From Pedobacter terrae (lineage in GTDB: Bacteria; Bacteroidota; Bacteroidia; Sphingobacteriales; Sphingobacteriaceae), in NCBI RefSeq assembly GCF_900100705.1, contig NZ_FNCH01000006.1, positions 186,001 to 250,000 on the forward strand: a DNA stretch of 64,000 nucleotides, written 5' to 3'. The notes beneath the pieces are model-generated. The model saw only the letters and a program-made list of their open reading frames with translations. It did no database searches and had not been told where the DNA came from. Every line of letters starts with the position of its first letter. Within the stretch, counting starts at the first letter, position 1. A program made the position numbers and the translations under genes. Of the stretch, positions 19,262-28,130 are shown piece by piece.

Positions 19262-22200
19262 TTGAAAAAACTCATTATTCTTTTATATCTGTTATTTTTG
19301 GCTAACCTGCTTTTGGCACAGCCTTACTATTTCAGACATTACCAGGTAGAAAACGGGCTGTCTAATAACACGGCCTTTTGCAGTGTGCAGGATGGAAATG
19401 GCTTTATGTGGTTTGGCACAAAAGATGGCTTAAACCGGTTCGACGGTTATACTTTTAAAACCTACCGCCACGATGCCGAAAAGGCTGGTAGTTTGGGCAA
19501 CGATCTGATTTCTGCCCTCCACCACGATCAGCAACATACCCTTTGGGTAGGTACAAACAATGGTGTATACCAATACGATCCTGCAAAGGAAAGCTTCGCC
19601 ATGATTAAGGCGACTAAAGGAATGCGGATTACAGACCTGGCCAGCGATCAGCAGGGGAATTTATGGATCCTTTCTGCATTTAAAATATACTTGTATCAGA
19701 TGCGTAGCAAGAAAATACAGGCGTTTGCCCATAATGCGCCATTTGATGCCTCGCTGGTAACTGTTTTAAAAGATGGTAGCGTATGGATCAGTACCGGAAA
19801 GGGAACGCTGGAGAAGTATAATCCCAGAACGAATCATTTTCAGCAATTTAATATTAATGGAAAAAATGCCAAAAGTGAATATGGCTGGGTATCCAGAATT
19901 GCAGAAACTGAAGATGGGAATTTATTGGTCGGCACCACCAATCAAGGCGTTAAACTTTTCAACCCTGTTACCTTAACCTCAAAAAATATACTGAGGTTAA
20001 ACGATGACCAAACGCCAATTTTTGTTCGGGATATCAAAAAAACAGGCCCACACGAGTTTTGGATTGCCACAGAATCGGGTATTTACATTTATAATAACAA
20101 GAGTGGAGCAATTATCCACCTCAAAAAGCAATACAATAACGATTATTCTTTAAGCGATAATGCGGTTTACACCATTTTTGCAGACCGTGAAGGAGGCGTT
20201 TGGGCCGGCACCTACTTTGGAGGCGTAAATTATTACTCAAGCCATACTTCATTATTTACCAAATACTTTCCGCAAAATGGCACGAATTCAATCAGCGGAA
20301 GCGATGTAAGGGAAATTACGAAAGATGGGGCCAGTAATTTATGGATCGGGACGGAAGATGCCGGACTAAATAAACTGGACATCAGAACAGGCATATTTAA
20401 GCATTTTTTGCCAGATGGAAAACCTGGGAGCATTGCTTATTCCAATATCCACGGTTTATTGGTTGATGGCGACAAACTCTGGATTGGTACTTTTGAACAT
20501 GGATTGGATATTTTAGACCTGAAAACAGAAAAGGTAGTTAAACATTATCAGGCAGGTGCTGGAAACTCCTTACGGACCAATTTTATTGTTACTTTTTGTA
20601 AAACGCGTTCGGGTGAAATTTTAGTTGGAACCATTAATGGAATTTACCGTTATAACCGGAAAAAAGATGATTTCGACCCTATTGCTGGCCTCCCCTTTAT
20701 TTTTTATGATTCGGTTATGGAAGATAGCAAGGGCAATATTTGGGCAGGTAGCTTTAACGATGGGATATTTCAGTTTAATTTATCCAAACCAGGTTACGTA
20801 AATTACAGGAATATCGCTAAGGATGCAAAGAGTTTAAGCCATAACTCCGTAAATAGTATTTTTGAAGATAGTAAACACCGTATTTGGATAACTACCGATG
20901 GCGGAGGGCTTTGCAGGTTTGACCAGAAAACACATCAATTTAAACGTTACGGAATAAAAAATGGCTTCCCCAGCAATTACCTGTTCCGCATTGAAGAGGA
21001 TGCCTTGAATAAATTTTGGATTAGCAGTACCAGAGGGCTTATCCATTTCGATCCCGCTACGGGTTTGAGCAAAACGTATTCTAAAGCCAACGGATTACTC
21101 ACCGACCAGTTCAACTACAGTTCTGCCTACAAGGACAAAGATGGACAAACCTATTTTGGCAGCGTAAAAGGACTAGTAAGCTTTAACCCGGCTAATTTAA
21201 AGACCACAAAATATAATCCGCCAGTACTTTTAACCGGATTTCAGGTTAATGGTTCGGAGATAGGTTTAAACGGAAAAGATTCTATTACCAACAAATCGAT
21301 CGTTTATGCTGACACCATCGAACTTAACTACAACCAATCATCTTTCAGTATCGATTTTGCGGCATTAAGCTATCTATCGCCAGAAATGACCGAGTATGCT
21401 TATAAAATGACGGGACTTTATAAAAACTGGGAATATTTAAAAACCAACCGGAAGGTTTACTTTACCAAACTTGCTCCTGGCAATTACATTTTTGAGGTAA
21501 AAGCATTGGTTGAGGGGAGTAACAACTGGAGCATCAAAAATGCTAAACTGCTGATTAAAATACGTCCTCCTTTTTATTTAAGCCCTCTGGCTTATTTGCT
21601 TTACCTGATCGCGATTGGTGGAATTATTTTCTTCCTGGTGCGAAGTTATCATAGAAAAATTGCGGCAAAAAACAGCCGGAGGATGGAAGTTTTTGAGCAC
21701 GAAAAACAAAAAGAAGTTTATCAGGCGAAGATCGAATTTTTTACTAATGTTGCCCATGAAATCAGAACACCGCTTACTTTAATTATCGGACCGATGGAGA
21801 AACTGATTAAACAGGCTGATGCCGTTCCTGCAATAGAAAAAAATTTACGGATTATGGGGCGAAATACCGATCGTTTGCTCAAATTAACCAACCAATTATT
21901 GGATTTCAGAAAAGCCGAAACCAGCGAATTTTCATTAAACTTTGTAAAAGCCGATATTTCTGAAATCTTGAAAGATATATTTATACAGTTCCAGCCGGCA
22001 GCAGAACAGCAAAATATCAAGTACACGCTTCATTTACCCGAACAAAAACTCCATGCGTATATTGATGTGGAAGCTTTTTACAAAATAATCAGCAACTTGG
22101 TAGATAATGCAATTAAATACGGTAAAGCTAGCGTACAGATTCACTTAGCATTGCAGGAAAGTGATCGGTTTGTGGTGAAGGTTAAAAATGACGGAAAGAG

Positions 22201-22432
22201 AATTCCGAAAGAAATTGAAGATAAGATCTTTGAGCCTTTTTTTAGGGCGAAGGAAACAGAAATAAAAGCGGGAACTGGAATAGGTTTATCGATTTCAAAA
22301 TCGCTTGCGCAACTGCATAGTGGGGAGCTTTATTTAAGTTTCGATGATGGCGACTTTAATACCTTTGTATTGGAATTGCCTATCCATCAATTAATAGAAT
22401 TTAACCTGAACGGAAAATGGAAGAAATTGTAG
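19262..22432 (+). CDS. HTCS-type sensor histidine kinase (N-terminal part of a split hybrid)
   Basis: This 1056-aa sensor probably detects the glycan taken up by the neighbouring SusCD locus. It starts at TTG, which fits because the signal peptide (MKKLIILLYL... LLAQ) begins right there. The periplasmic part has two runs of beta-propeller repeats (WFGTKDGLNRFDG-type, about 25-650) and a Y_Y_Y domain (about 690-765). One membrane helix follows (about 772-795). The kinase has the H-box at FFTNVAHEIRTPL (His832), the N-box NLVDNAIKYG and the G-box GTGIGLS. The frame stops right after the kinase, where normal HTCS proteins continue into a receiver and AraC domain. Those two domains are encoded by the overlapping next gene. 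Confidence 0.9.
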   Translation: MKKLIILLYLLFLANLLLAQPYYFRHYQVENGLSNNTAFCSVQDGNGFMWFGTKDGLNRFDGYTFKTYRHDAEKAGSLGNDLISALHHDQQHTLWVGTNNGVYQYDPAKESFAMIKATKGMRITDLASDQQGNLWILSAFKIYLYQMRSKKIQAFAHNAPFDASLVTVLKDGSVWISTGKGTLEKYNPRTNHFQQFNINGKNAKSEYGWVSRIAETEDGNLLVGTTNQGVKLFNPVTLTSKNILRLNDDQTPIFVRDIKKTGPHEFWIATESGIYIYNNKSGAIIHLKKQYNNDYSLSDNAVYTIFADREGGVWAGTYFGGVNYYSSHTSLFTKYFPQNGTNSISGSDVREITKDGASNLWIGTEDAGLNKLDIRTGIFKHFLPDGKPGSIAYSNIHGLLVDGDKLWIGTFEHGLDILDLKTEKVVKHYQAGAGNSLRTNFIVTFCKTRSGEILVGTINGIYRYNRKKDDFDPIAGLPFIFYDSVMEDSKGNIWAGSFNDGIFQFNLSKPGYVNYRNIAKDAKSLSHNSVNSIFEDSKHRIWITTDGGGLCRFDQKTHQFKRYGIKNGFPSNYLFRIEEDALNKFWISSTRGLIHFDPATGLSKTYSKANGLLTDQFNYSSAYKDKDGQTYFGSVKGLVSFNPANLKTTKYNPPVLLTGFQVNGSEIGLNGKDSITNKSIVYADTIELNYNQSSFSIDFAALSYLSPEMTEYAYKMTGLYKNWEYLKTNRKVYFTKLAPGNYIFEVKALVEGSNNWSIKNAKLLIKIRPPFYLSPLAYLLYLIAIGGIIFFLVRSYHRKIAAKNSRRMEVFEHEKQKEVYQAKIEFFTNVAHEIRTPLTLIIGPMEKLIKQADAVPAIEKNLRIMGRNTDRLLKLTNQLLDFRKAETSEFSLNFVKADISEILKDIFIQFQPAAEQQNIKYTLHLPEQKLHAYIDVEAFYKIISNLVDNAIKYGKASVQIHLALQESDRFVVKVKNDGKRIPKEIEDKIFEPFFRAKETEIKAGTGIGLSISKSLAQLHSGELYLSFDDGDFNTFVLELPIHQLIEFNLNGKWKKL

Positions 22433-23232
22433 GCAAGTTTACGGCAGAAGATACAGAAAAAGCTGTTGTATTACTGGTTGATGACAATGAAGATATTCTT
22501 GATTTCATTACGGATGATCTTGAAGAAAAATACCATGTTTTACAGGCCAGAAATGGCATTGAAGCTATGGAAATTTTGAATCGAGAAATTGTGCAACTCA
22601 TTATTAGCGATGTAATGATGCCCGAAATGGACGGTTTCGAATTTTGTGAAAAAGTAAAATCGACTATGGAATTTAGTCACATCCCGGTGATCTTGCTCAC
22701 TGCAAAAAATTCATTGCAATCTAAAATTGAAGGTCTAGAACTCGGCGCCGACGCATATGTAGAAAAACCTTTTTCACCCGAGTTTTTACAGGTTCAGATT
22801 TCCAGTCTGCTTAAGAACAGGAATAAGATCAAAGAATATTTCTCCAGTTCACCGCTCTTACATCTAAAAAGTATGGGCTATTCTAAGGCAGATGAGTTGT
22901 TTTTGGAAAAATTACAGGATACCATTAACCAAAACATCAACAATCAGGATCTTGATGTGGAACACCTGGCCGAAAAGATGAACATGAGCCGGCCAACCTT
23001 ATACCGGAAAATCAAATCCATTTCTAATCTGAGTCCGAATGAACTGATTAATTTGACTAGGTTAAAAAAAGCTGCTGAACTTTTAAATGAAGGTCTGTTG
23101 AAAATTTACGAAATCTCAGAAATGGTGGGCTATAGTTCGCAATCGCATTTCGGACGAAACTTTGCCAAACAGTTTGGCATGTCGCCTACCGATTATTTAA
23201 ACGGCAGGAATACAGACAAAAAGAAGCCTTAA
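22417..23232 (+). CDS. Response regulator with AraC-type DNA-binding domain (C-terminal part of a split HTCS)
   Basis: This 271-aa protein has a receiver domain (about 17-135) with the acidic pair Asp22-Asp23, phospho-acceptor Asp65 in ISDVMMPE and Lys117 in EKPFS. An AraC/XylS helix-turn-helix domain follows (about 165-262). Its ATG overlaps the last 16 nt of the kinase gene in the -1 frame, and its frame is closed by a stop at 22402. One added A in the four-A run at 22414-22417 would fuse both genes into a single protein of about 1323 aa, the usual HTCS size. It is either a translationally coupled split pair or a single-base artefact. Expected target: the SusC promoter. Confidence 0.88.
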   Translation: MEEIVGKFTAEDTEKAVVLLVDDNEDILDFITDDLEEKYHVLQARNGIEAMEILNREIVQLIISDVMMPEMDGFEFCEKVKSTMEFSHIPVILLTAKNSLQSKIEGLELGADAYVEKPFSPEFLQVQISSLLKNRNKIKEYFSSSPLLHLKSMGYSKADELFLEKLQDTINQNINNQDLDVEHLAEKMNMSRPTLYRKIKSISNLSPNELINLTRLKKAAELLNEGLLKIYEISEMVGYSSQSHFGRNFAKQFGMSPTDYLNGRNTDKKKP

Positions 23233-23300
23233 AATCAAATAGTTAACTATTGTTGGTTTTCTTTATTTTTCGTAAATTGTTATAACTAAATATAGAAGTT

Positions 23301-23747
23301 ATGAACATGATTAAGAAAATCGAAAACTGGGGCGATCATCACCACCCAAAATGGCTTGATTTTTTCAGAATCTTATTAGGGCTCGTTTTAATGTGGAAGG
23401 GGATTGATTTTTATATCAATATGCATGCCTTTAGTAATTTAATGAGAGGCGCTTTTCTGGGAACAGCCATTAGCATCAGCTTGCTGGCACACTTTATTAT
23501 CGTTTTACATATTATTGGTGGTTTGGCTATTGCGTTAGGTACCTATACACGCACATTCTGCCTGATTAATTTACCGATCTTGATCGGTGCCGTATTCTTC
23601 ATCAATATGTCCGGAGGAATTTTTAAACCCTACTCCGAATTCTGGATTTCGATTTCGGTACTGGCCGGATTAATCTGTTTCGCCATTGAAGGGAATGGAT
23701 ATTTATCGGTTGAACGACAGAAAATTCACCCTGAAGAGGCACTTTAG
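23301..23747 (+). CDS. DoxX family membrane protein
   Basis: This 148-aa protein has four hydrophobic helices (about 20-37, 53-80, 86-105 and 110-130). The RILLGLVLMWKGIDF opening is typical of DoxX-like proteins. The His-rich HHHPKW motif before the first helix and the short charged C-terminus face the cytoplasm in the simplest topology. It is 68 nt downstream of the response regulator on the same strand, but there is no functional reason to link them. The role of the family is poorly defined (quinone/redox related in some members). Confidence 0.8.
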   Translation: MNMIKKIENWGDHHHPKWLDFFRILLGLVLMWKGIDFYINMHAFSNLMRGAFLGTAISISLLAHFIIVLHIIGGLAIALGTYTRTFCLINLPILIGAVFFINMSGGIFKPYSEFWISISVLAGLICFAIEGNGYLSVERQKIHPEEAL

Positions 23748-23884
23748 CTAGAATTAATGGTAACCGATTGTGACTATTAACAGCATGAAATAGCCGTTTA
23801 TGGATGCTTTTGCATTTTTTTTTCAACCTAACTAAATGATTAGCAAGACTTAAAATATTAATTAAAATATTTGATCGTAAAAGG

Positions 23885-23915
23885 TTTGCAGATTAGCTCC
23901 AAATTCCTACTTTTG
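23885..23915 (+). promoter_or_regulatory. Consensus Bacteroidota promoter for tRNA-Ser
   Basis: TTTG (23885-23888), exactly 19 nt, then TACTTTTG (23908-23915): a full match to TTTG-N19-TAnnTTTG. The expected start point, a few bases on, coincides with the first base of the tRNA (23920). The primary transcript should therefore have almost no 5' leader. Confidence 0.8.
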
Positions 23916-23919
23916 CAGC

Positions 23920-24004
23920 GGAGAGCTGGCAGAGTGGTCGAATGCGGCAGTCTTGAAAACTGTTGACTGTAACAGGTCCGGGGGTTCGAATCCCTCGCTC
24001 TCCG
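23920..24004 (+). tRNA. tRNA-Ser(UGA)
   Basis: Acceptor arms GGAGAGC (23920-23926) and GCTCTCC (23997-24003) pair perfectly. The anticodon loop CTTGAAA gives anticodon UGA. A long variable arm follows, with a TGT/ACA stem as in class II tRNAs, and the T-arm is GGGGGTTCGAATCCCTC. The discriminator is G and the CCA end is not encoded (the genome reads GCAG). Confidence 0.97.
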
Positions 24005-24010
24005 CAGCAT

Positions 24011-24046
24011 AAAAAAGCCTGAAATCGAGAGATTTCAGGCTTTTTT
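24011..24046 (+). terminator. Rho-independent terminator after tRNA-Ser
   Basis: The stem GCCTGAAATC / GATTTCAGGC is perfect, with a GAGA loop. It is preceded by A6 and followed by T6, seven bases after the tRNA. The flanking A run means it could also end minus-strand transcripts from the PNPOx-like gene. Confidence 0.9.
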
Positions 24047-24099
24047 CGTTTAAAACATGCTGTGCTAAATCCGAATACGGTTCATATTCCGTCAACTTG

Positions 24100-24555
24100 T
24101 TAATTACTCCTGTCATTCACTTCAAATCTGCCCGTTTTTAGGTTCAGTACAATTTTAAACACGATGATTTCATCATCATGTGCATCTGTTTTGCCTGTGC
24201 CATGCGACGGCTGCTCGGATGGCGTATTGGTTAAAGGCATCATGCGGTGAATAATTCCCTGCAAAACATTTTGTTTTTCTGAAATATCGGTAATTTCTTC
24301 AAATTTGCCCCAGCACACCACGCTTTTCCAGTTAAAAGTATCACGGATCTGGTCGGCCTGGAAGCAGACCTTCGGGTTGCTTCTCATCATCCTGATTTTT
24401 TTTCCGGGAGCGGAATGGGCATAAACTATGTCGTTGTTATACACATAATTAATAGGCACAATATAACTCATACCCTCGTCGTGGCAGCCTAAACGACCGA
24501 TATACTGTTCTTTAAGGAGCTTTTCAACATCCTCTTCTTCTAATTTTCCTAACAT
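24100..24555 (-). CDS. Pyridoxamine 5'-phosphate oxidase family (flavin-binding) protein
   Basis: This 151-aa protein has the split beta-barrel fold of the pyridoxamine-oxidase-like flavin-binding group. Visible features are an N-terminal [19 protein letters not shown] strand pair, the [14 protein letters not shown] flavin-binding region and a [10 protein letters not shown] strand. It is cytosolic. True PNPOx catalytic residues are not evident, so an F420/FMN/heme-type binding role is possible. It is the third gene of a minus-strand trio with Usp and alcohol dehydrogenase (gap 28 nt or a little more), which suggests a stress or low-oxygen response. Confidence 0.82.
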   Translation of the reverse strand: MLGKLEEEDVEKLLKEQYIGRLGCHDEGMSYIVPINYVYNNDIVYAHSAPGKKIRMMRSNPKVCFQADQIRDTFNWKSVVCWGKFEEITDISEKQNVLQGIIHRMMPLTNTPSEQPSHGTGKTDAHDDEIIVFKIVLNLKTGRFEVNDRSN

Positions 24556-24583
24556 TTTAAAAAATTAATATCGAATATTTATG

Positions 24584-25621
24584 TTACCGTGTGTCAGAAA
24601 TATCTAAAACAACCCTTCCCTCAATCTCTCCCATTTTCATCTGGTCAAATACTGCGTTGATGTCTTCCAGTTTTGCCGATTTAATCTGCGCCCTCACCTT
24701 GCCATCTACAGCGAATTCGATAGCCTCCTGCATATCTTTTCTCGTACCAACAATAGATCCCCTGATCGTAATTCTGTTTAAAACGGTATCAAATATAGGA
24801 AGGTCGAAACTGCCTGGAGGTAATCCATTTAGTGACAAAGTACCTTTTCTTCGCAATGCGGAAAGCCCCTGACTGAAAGCAACAGGCGATACTGCAGTGA
24901 CCAATACGCCATGCATTCCCCCCGTTTGTTTTTTAAGAAATTCCCCCGGATCCTGTTCAAGCGCATTAACTACAATGTCGGCGCCCAGTTTTCTGGCCAT
25001 TTCCAACTTATCGTTCGAAACATCAATCGCAGCAACCTGTAAACCCATGGCTTTTGAATATTGAACCCCTAAATGGCCTAATCCGCCAATACCCGATATG
25101 GCAACCCATTCGCCTGCTTTCACTTCGGTTTCTTTTAAGCCTTTGTAAACAGTAACTCCGGCACAAATAATCGGTGCCATTTCTGCAAAATTGACGTACG
25201 AAGGGAAGTGTGCAACATACCTCGAATCCGCAATTACATATTCTGCAAAACCGCCATCAACACTATAACCGCCATTTTGCTGCTCATAGCATAATGTTTC
25301 CCAGCCTGTTAAGCAAAATTCGCAACAACCACAGGCACTGTACAACCATGGAACGCCAACTACATCGCCTTCTTTAACACTTTTAACATCATGCCCCATT
25401 GCGGCTACCAAGCCGATGGCTTCGTGACCAGGCACCAATGGCATTTTTGATTTTACCGGCCAATCTCCGTTACAGGCGTGCAGGTCGGTGTGGCATATCC
25501 CACATGAAATTACTTTTACCAGAATCTCATATTGATTGAGCGGTCTTACCTTAAGTTCTTCTATGGCCAGAGGTCCTCCATATTGATGGACAACAGCGGC
25601 TTTCATTGTTTTAGGATACAT
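24584..25621 (-). CDS. adhP: Zinc-dependent alcohol dehydrogenase, AdhP type
   Basis: This medium-chain dehydrogenase oxidises ethanol or other primary alcohols with NAD. Catalytic zinc ligands are visible in CGICHTDLH, in GHEA, and in the later cysteine of the AEMAPIICAGVT segment. Structural zinc ligands lie in the CGCCEFC ... ETLC block. The Rossmann motif is SGIGGLGHLG. I chose the start MYPKTMKAAVV (25621) because family members begin this way; an upstream ATG at 25648 would add nine residues. It lies between the universal stress protein gene and the PNPOx-like gene in one apparent operon. Confidence 0.92.
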   Translation of the reverse strand: MYPKTMKAAVVHQYGGPLAIEELKVRPLNQYEILVKVISCGICHTDLHACNGDWPVKSKMPLVPGHEAIGLVAAMGHDVKSVKEGDVVGVPWLYSACGCCEFCLTGWETLCYEQQNGGYSVDGGFAEYVIADSRYVAHFPSYVNFAEMAPIICAGVTVYKGLKETEVKAGEWVAISGIGGLGHLGVQYSKAMGLQVAAIDVSNDKLEMARKLGADIVVNALEQDPGEFLKKQTGGMHGVLVTAVSPVAFSQGLSALRRKGTLSLNGLPPGSFDLPIFDTVLNRITIRGSIVGTRKDMQEAIEFAVDGKVRAQIKSAKLEDINAVFDQMKMGEIEGRVVLDISDTR

Positions 25622-25675
25622 GTTTTTTATTTGAAATAGATTGTACAATAATTTTTATGAAATAGAAGCCTGGCT

Positions 25676-26545
25676 TTACATCGGGATGCGGTGTTCAGGC
25701 GGTAAAACCAGAAGGGGGATCTGAATATGATCAGACATGGTCAGCGTATAGCTACCATTAAACAGGCGATAAAAAAATCCTTGTTTCCGGTGTACCATCA
25801 CCAGCATGTCGATCTGACCATTTTCTACGATCCAATCCAGTCCATCTTTAACCTGCTCACTATTTACATGCCTGTGGTAGATATTTTTATAGTTGACCCT
25901 ATCGGACACCCGATTTAAAAATTCTTCGGCTTTTTGTTTGTAACCTATTGATGCCGGATGACTGGTATGCATAATGAGTATATCAGCATTAAAAGGTTTT
26001 GCAAATTCGGCAAGCGCACATAAAACAGGGATGTCTGTATGGCTAAAATCGGTAGCGAAAGCAATCTTTTTTGGCTTTTTAAACGGATAGCCTTCAGGAA
26101 TGAGCAAAAGTGGTATGCTACGCTCAATCATTTTTCTGGCATTACTACCGACCAAAATTTTGGAAAACTTACTTGCACTGTTCAATCCCATTATAACAAG
26201 GTTCATTTTACATTCAGTAAAGTATTTATACACCTCATCATCTACTTCTCCACGAACGAATTTAACATACAGCTCTGGTTTAAGGCTATAATCATGATCA
26301 GTGGCTTCATATTTCTTTTCGACCTCATGAAGCAGTTTCTCCAATGCTTTTTTAGCATCGTCTTCCATCTGCTTATATTCTTCGGAAGGCCATACCAGTG
26401 ACGCTGCTACGGGAGATACTACAGGAAGCTGAAAAACATGGAATAGTTCTAACCTTGCCCCGATATTATAGGCTAAATCAGTTGCATAATTTGCTGCGTT
26501 CTCTGCTGTTGGAGAGAAATCAACAGGCACCAGGATTTTTTTCAT
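25676..26545 (-). CDS. Universal stress protein, tandem UspA domains
   Basis: The protein carries two Usp domains (about residues 1-150 and 155-285). The first begins MKKILVPVDFSPTAENA and has a GLNSASKFSKILVGSNA loop that fits the nucleotide-binding G-2X-G-9X-G(S/T) pattern. The second domain (KKIAFATDFSHTDIPVL) lacks an obvious binding loop. The ATG at 26545 matches the usual Usp N-terminus; one at 26554 would add three residues. It is cytosolic and leads the Usp-adhP-PNPOx operon. Confidence 0.92.
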   Translation of the reverse strand: MKKILVPVDFSPTAENAANYATDLAYNIGARLELFHVFQLPVVSPVAASLVWPSEEYKQMEDDAKKALEKLLHEVEKKYEATDHDYSLKPELYVKFVRGEVDDEVYKYFTECKMNLVIMGLNSASKFSKILVGSNARKMIERSIPLLLIPEGYPFKKPKKIAFATDFSHTDIPVLCALAEFAKPFNADILIMHTSHPASIGYKQKAEEFLNRVSDRVNYKNIYHRHVNSEQVKDGLDWIVENGQIDMLVMVHRKQGFFYRLFNGSYTLTMSDHIQIPLLVLPPEHRIPM

Positions 26546-26998
26546 ATTGCGCACTGTTTATTAAGCATAAAGTTTGTAAAAAAACCATGATGAAAATATG
26601 ATCAGCATCAGCTATTTAAATGATTTTCAAGCAAATGCTAAAAGGAACAGTATTCCCCTACAACCAGCTTTTGATAAAAAAAAATTATAAAGAAAATACG
26701 GTTGGATTACATTTCCTTTGCTTGAAACAAAAGGGCTTCAGGTTTTCAACCGGAATATAGCCGGAGGATCTTTTGCATCTAAATCTACCATTTGATCTTG
26801 CCCACCTGTACAGGCTGAGTTTTGCTATGACAAGTTTATAATCTATCAATTAAAGCATAAAAAAACCTCACCCGACTGTATTACAATTCCATATAACGGA
26901 CAGTCGCCCCCGATTCTTTGCAAGAAAAATCAAAATTTGTTGTTTTTTATATCCATTTAAAAAGTGATACACTATATTTAGCATTATTATACGCTCTG
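26546..26998. other. Intergenic region without a gene
   Basis: About 450 bp between divergent genes, AT-rich. The only structure I see is an inverted repeat CGACTGT ... ACAGTCG (26873-26906) with a long loop. Promoters for both flanking genes must lie here, but I find no clear TTTG-N19-TAnnTTTG match. Confidence 0.5.
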
Positions 26999-28018
26999 AT
27001 GAAAACAACAACGAACACCTTTTTCCTAACACTTCTATTTCTTACGCTATCTGTAACGATCTACGCACAAACCAAGATTGTGGGTTCTTATGTGGCAACC
27101 AAGGTAAATTATCTGAGTGGCGAAGACCTACCCGACGATAATATCTTAAAATATAAGTATGTAAAATATACGTTTTCACCTGATGGCCAGATTGGAATTT
27201 CGGGCACTTATGAAAATCGGGAAATGGGATACTTTTTTACGCTGAATGGTAATAGGCTCATTATTAGAACTGAAGCAGGATCGCCGATTAATACGCTGAG
27301 GATTATGGGAAACAGTGAGGATAAACTTGTACTGATAAGCGGTTCGCAAACAGGCGCACTCGATGATCCAAAATCCATTAAATATACCCTTTTTAATGAG
27401 AAGTTTATCCAAAAGCAGATGCCTTTAACACCTGATGATATCTTTAAGATTACAGGCAGTGATACCATTTATAAATCAGGACAAAAAATTTATGCTGAGT
27501 TTCAAGGTCCGTCTTTTCAACAGTATATCTATACAGAAGTTGGTAAAAAGAAATTAGAGCCTAAGGATGTCGAATTGATATCAACCTTTATCATCAATGA
27601 AAAAGGAAGGCCTGACAGTTTGAGAATACTGCAGGGAATAAGTGCTAAATTCGATGCAGAATACATCAAAGCTTTTAATTCTGCACGAAACATGTGGTTA
27701 CCTGCGCAGCACAATGGGCGGAACGTAAAAGTGTTGACGAACTTAAAACTACAGTACCTAAGCTCTGCCGTTGCCTTACCCTCCTATTTCAGTTCGAAAA
27801 AAGCAAATGATGCCTATTATCAAGAGGATTATGAACTGGCCCTTTATCATTACGACAAAGCATTGGAAGTAAAACCAGATGATGAAGAAAGCCTTTATCG
27901 CCGGGGCATATGTAAACAGAAACTCGGCAACATTAAAGGTGCATGTGAAGATTGGACCAAGCTGCAACAGATGGGAAAGAATACAGCCAATGAACTACTA
28001 TTGAAGTATTGTAAATAA
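26999..28018 (+). CDS. Secreted protein with TonB-C-like and TPR regions
   Basis: The ATG at 26999 gives a good signal peptide (MKTTTNTFFL... TIYAQ). The middle of the protein (about 165-255) has FIINEKGRPDSLRILQGI and resembles the TonB C-terminal fold seen in many Bacteroidota periplasmic proteins. Residues about 268-335 form two TPR helices pairs (ANDAYYQEDYELALYHYDKA, ESLYRRGICKQKLGN). The first 150 residues resemble lipocalin-like beta strands. It is probably periplasmic. The function is unknown. Confidence 0.75.
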   Translation: MKTTTNTFFLTLLFLTLSVTIYAQTKIVGSYVATKVNYLSGEDLPDDNILKYKYVKYTFSPDGQIGISGTYENREMGYFFTLNGNRLIIRTEAGSPINTLRIMGNSEDKLVLISGSQTGALDDPKSIKYTLFNEKFIQKQMPLTPDDIFKITGSDTIYKSGQKIYAEFQGPSFQQYIYTEVGKKKLEPKDVELISTFIINEKGRPDSLRILQGISAKFDAEYIKAFNSARNMWLPAQHNGRNVKVLTNLKLQYLSSAVALPSYFSSKKANDAYYQEDYELALYHYDKALEVKPDDEESLYRRGICKQKLGNIKGACEDWTKLQQMGKNTANELLLKYCK

Positions 28019-28130
28019 AAAAGCATTTTTTACATACCCGCACCTGAGGTAAATGCACTTAAAATCGATTAGTTCTCACAACATTTACAGGTTTAACAAC
28101 AGATAAAACAATTTGCAATATCTTTATGCG

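Noticed and set aside
22417..22432. Programmed -1 ribosomal frameshift joining kinase and regulator
   Set aside because: No canonical slippery heptamer in the right frame and no downstream pseudoknot is visible; coupled initiation at ATG 22417 or an indel is simpler.
26873..26906. Inverted repeat CGACTGT/ACAGTCG as a terminator
   Set aside because: Loop of 20 nt, short stem and no T run; it is also not directly after a gene end.
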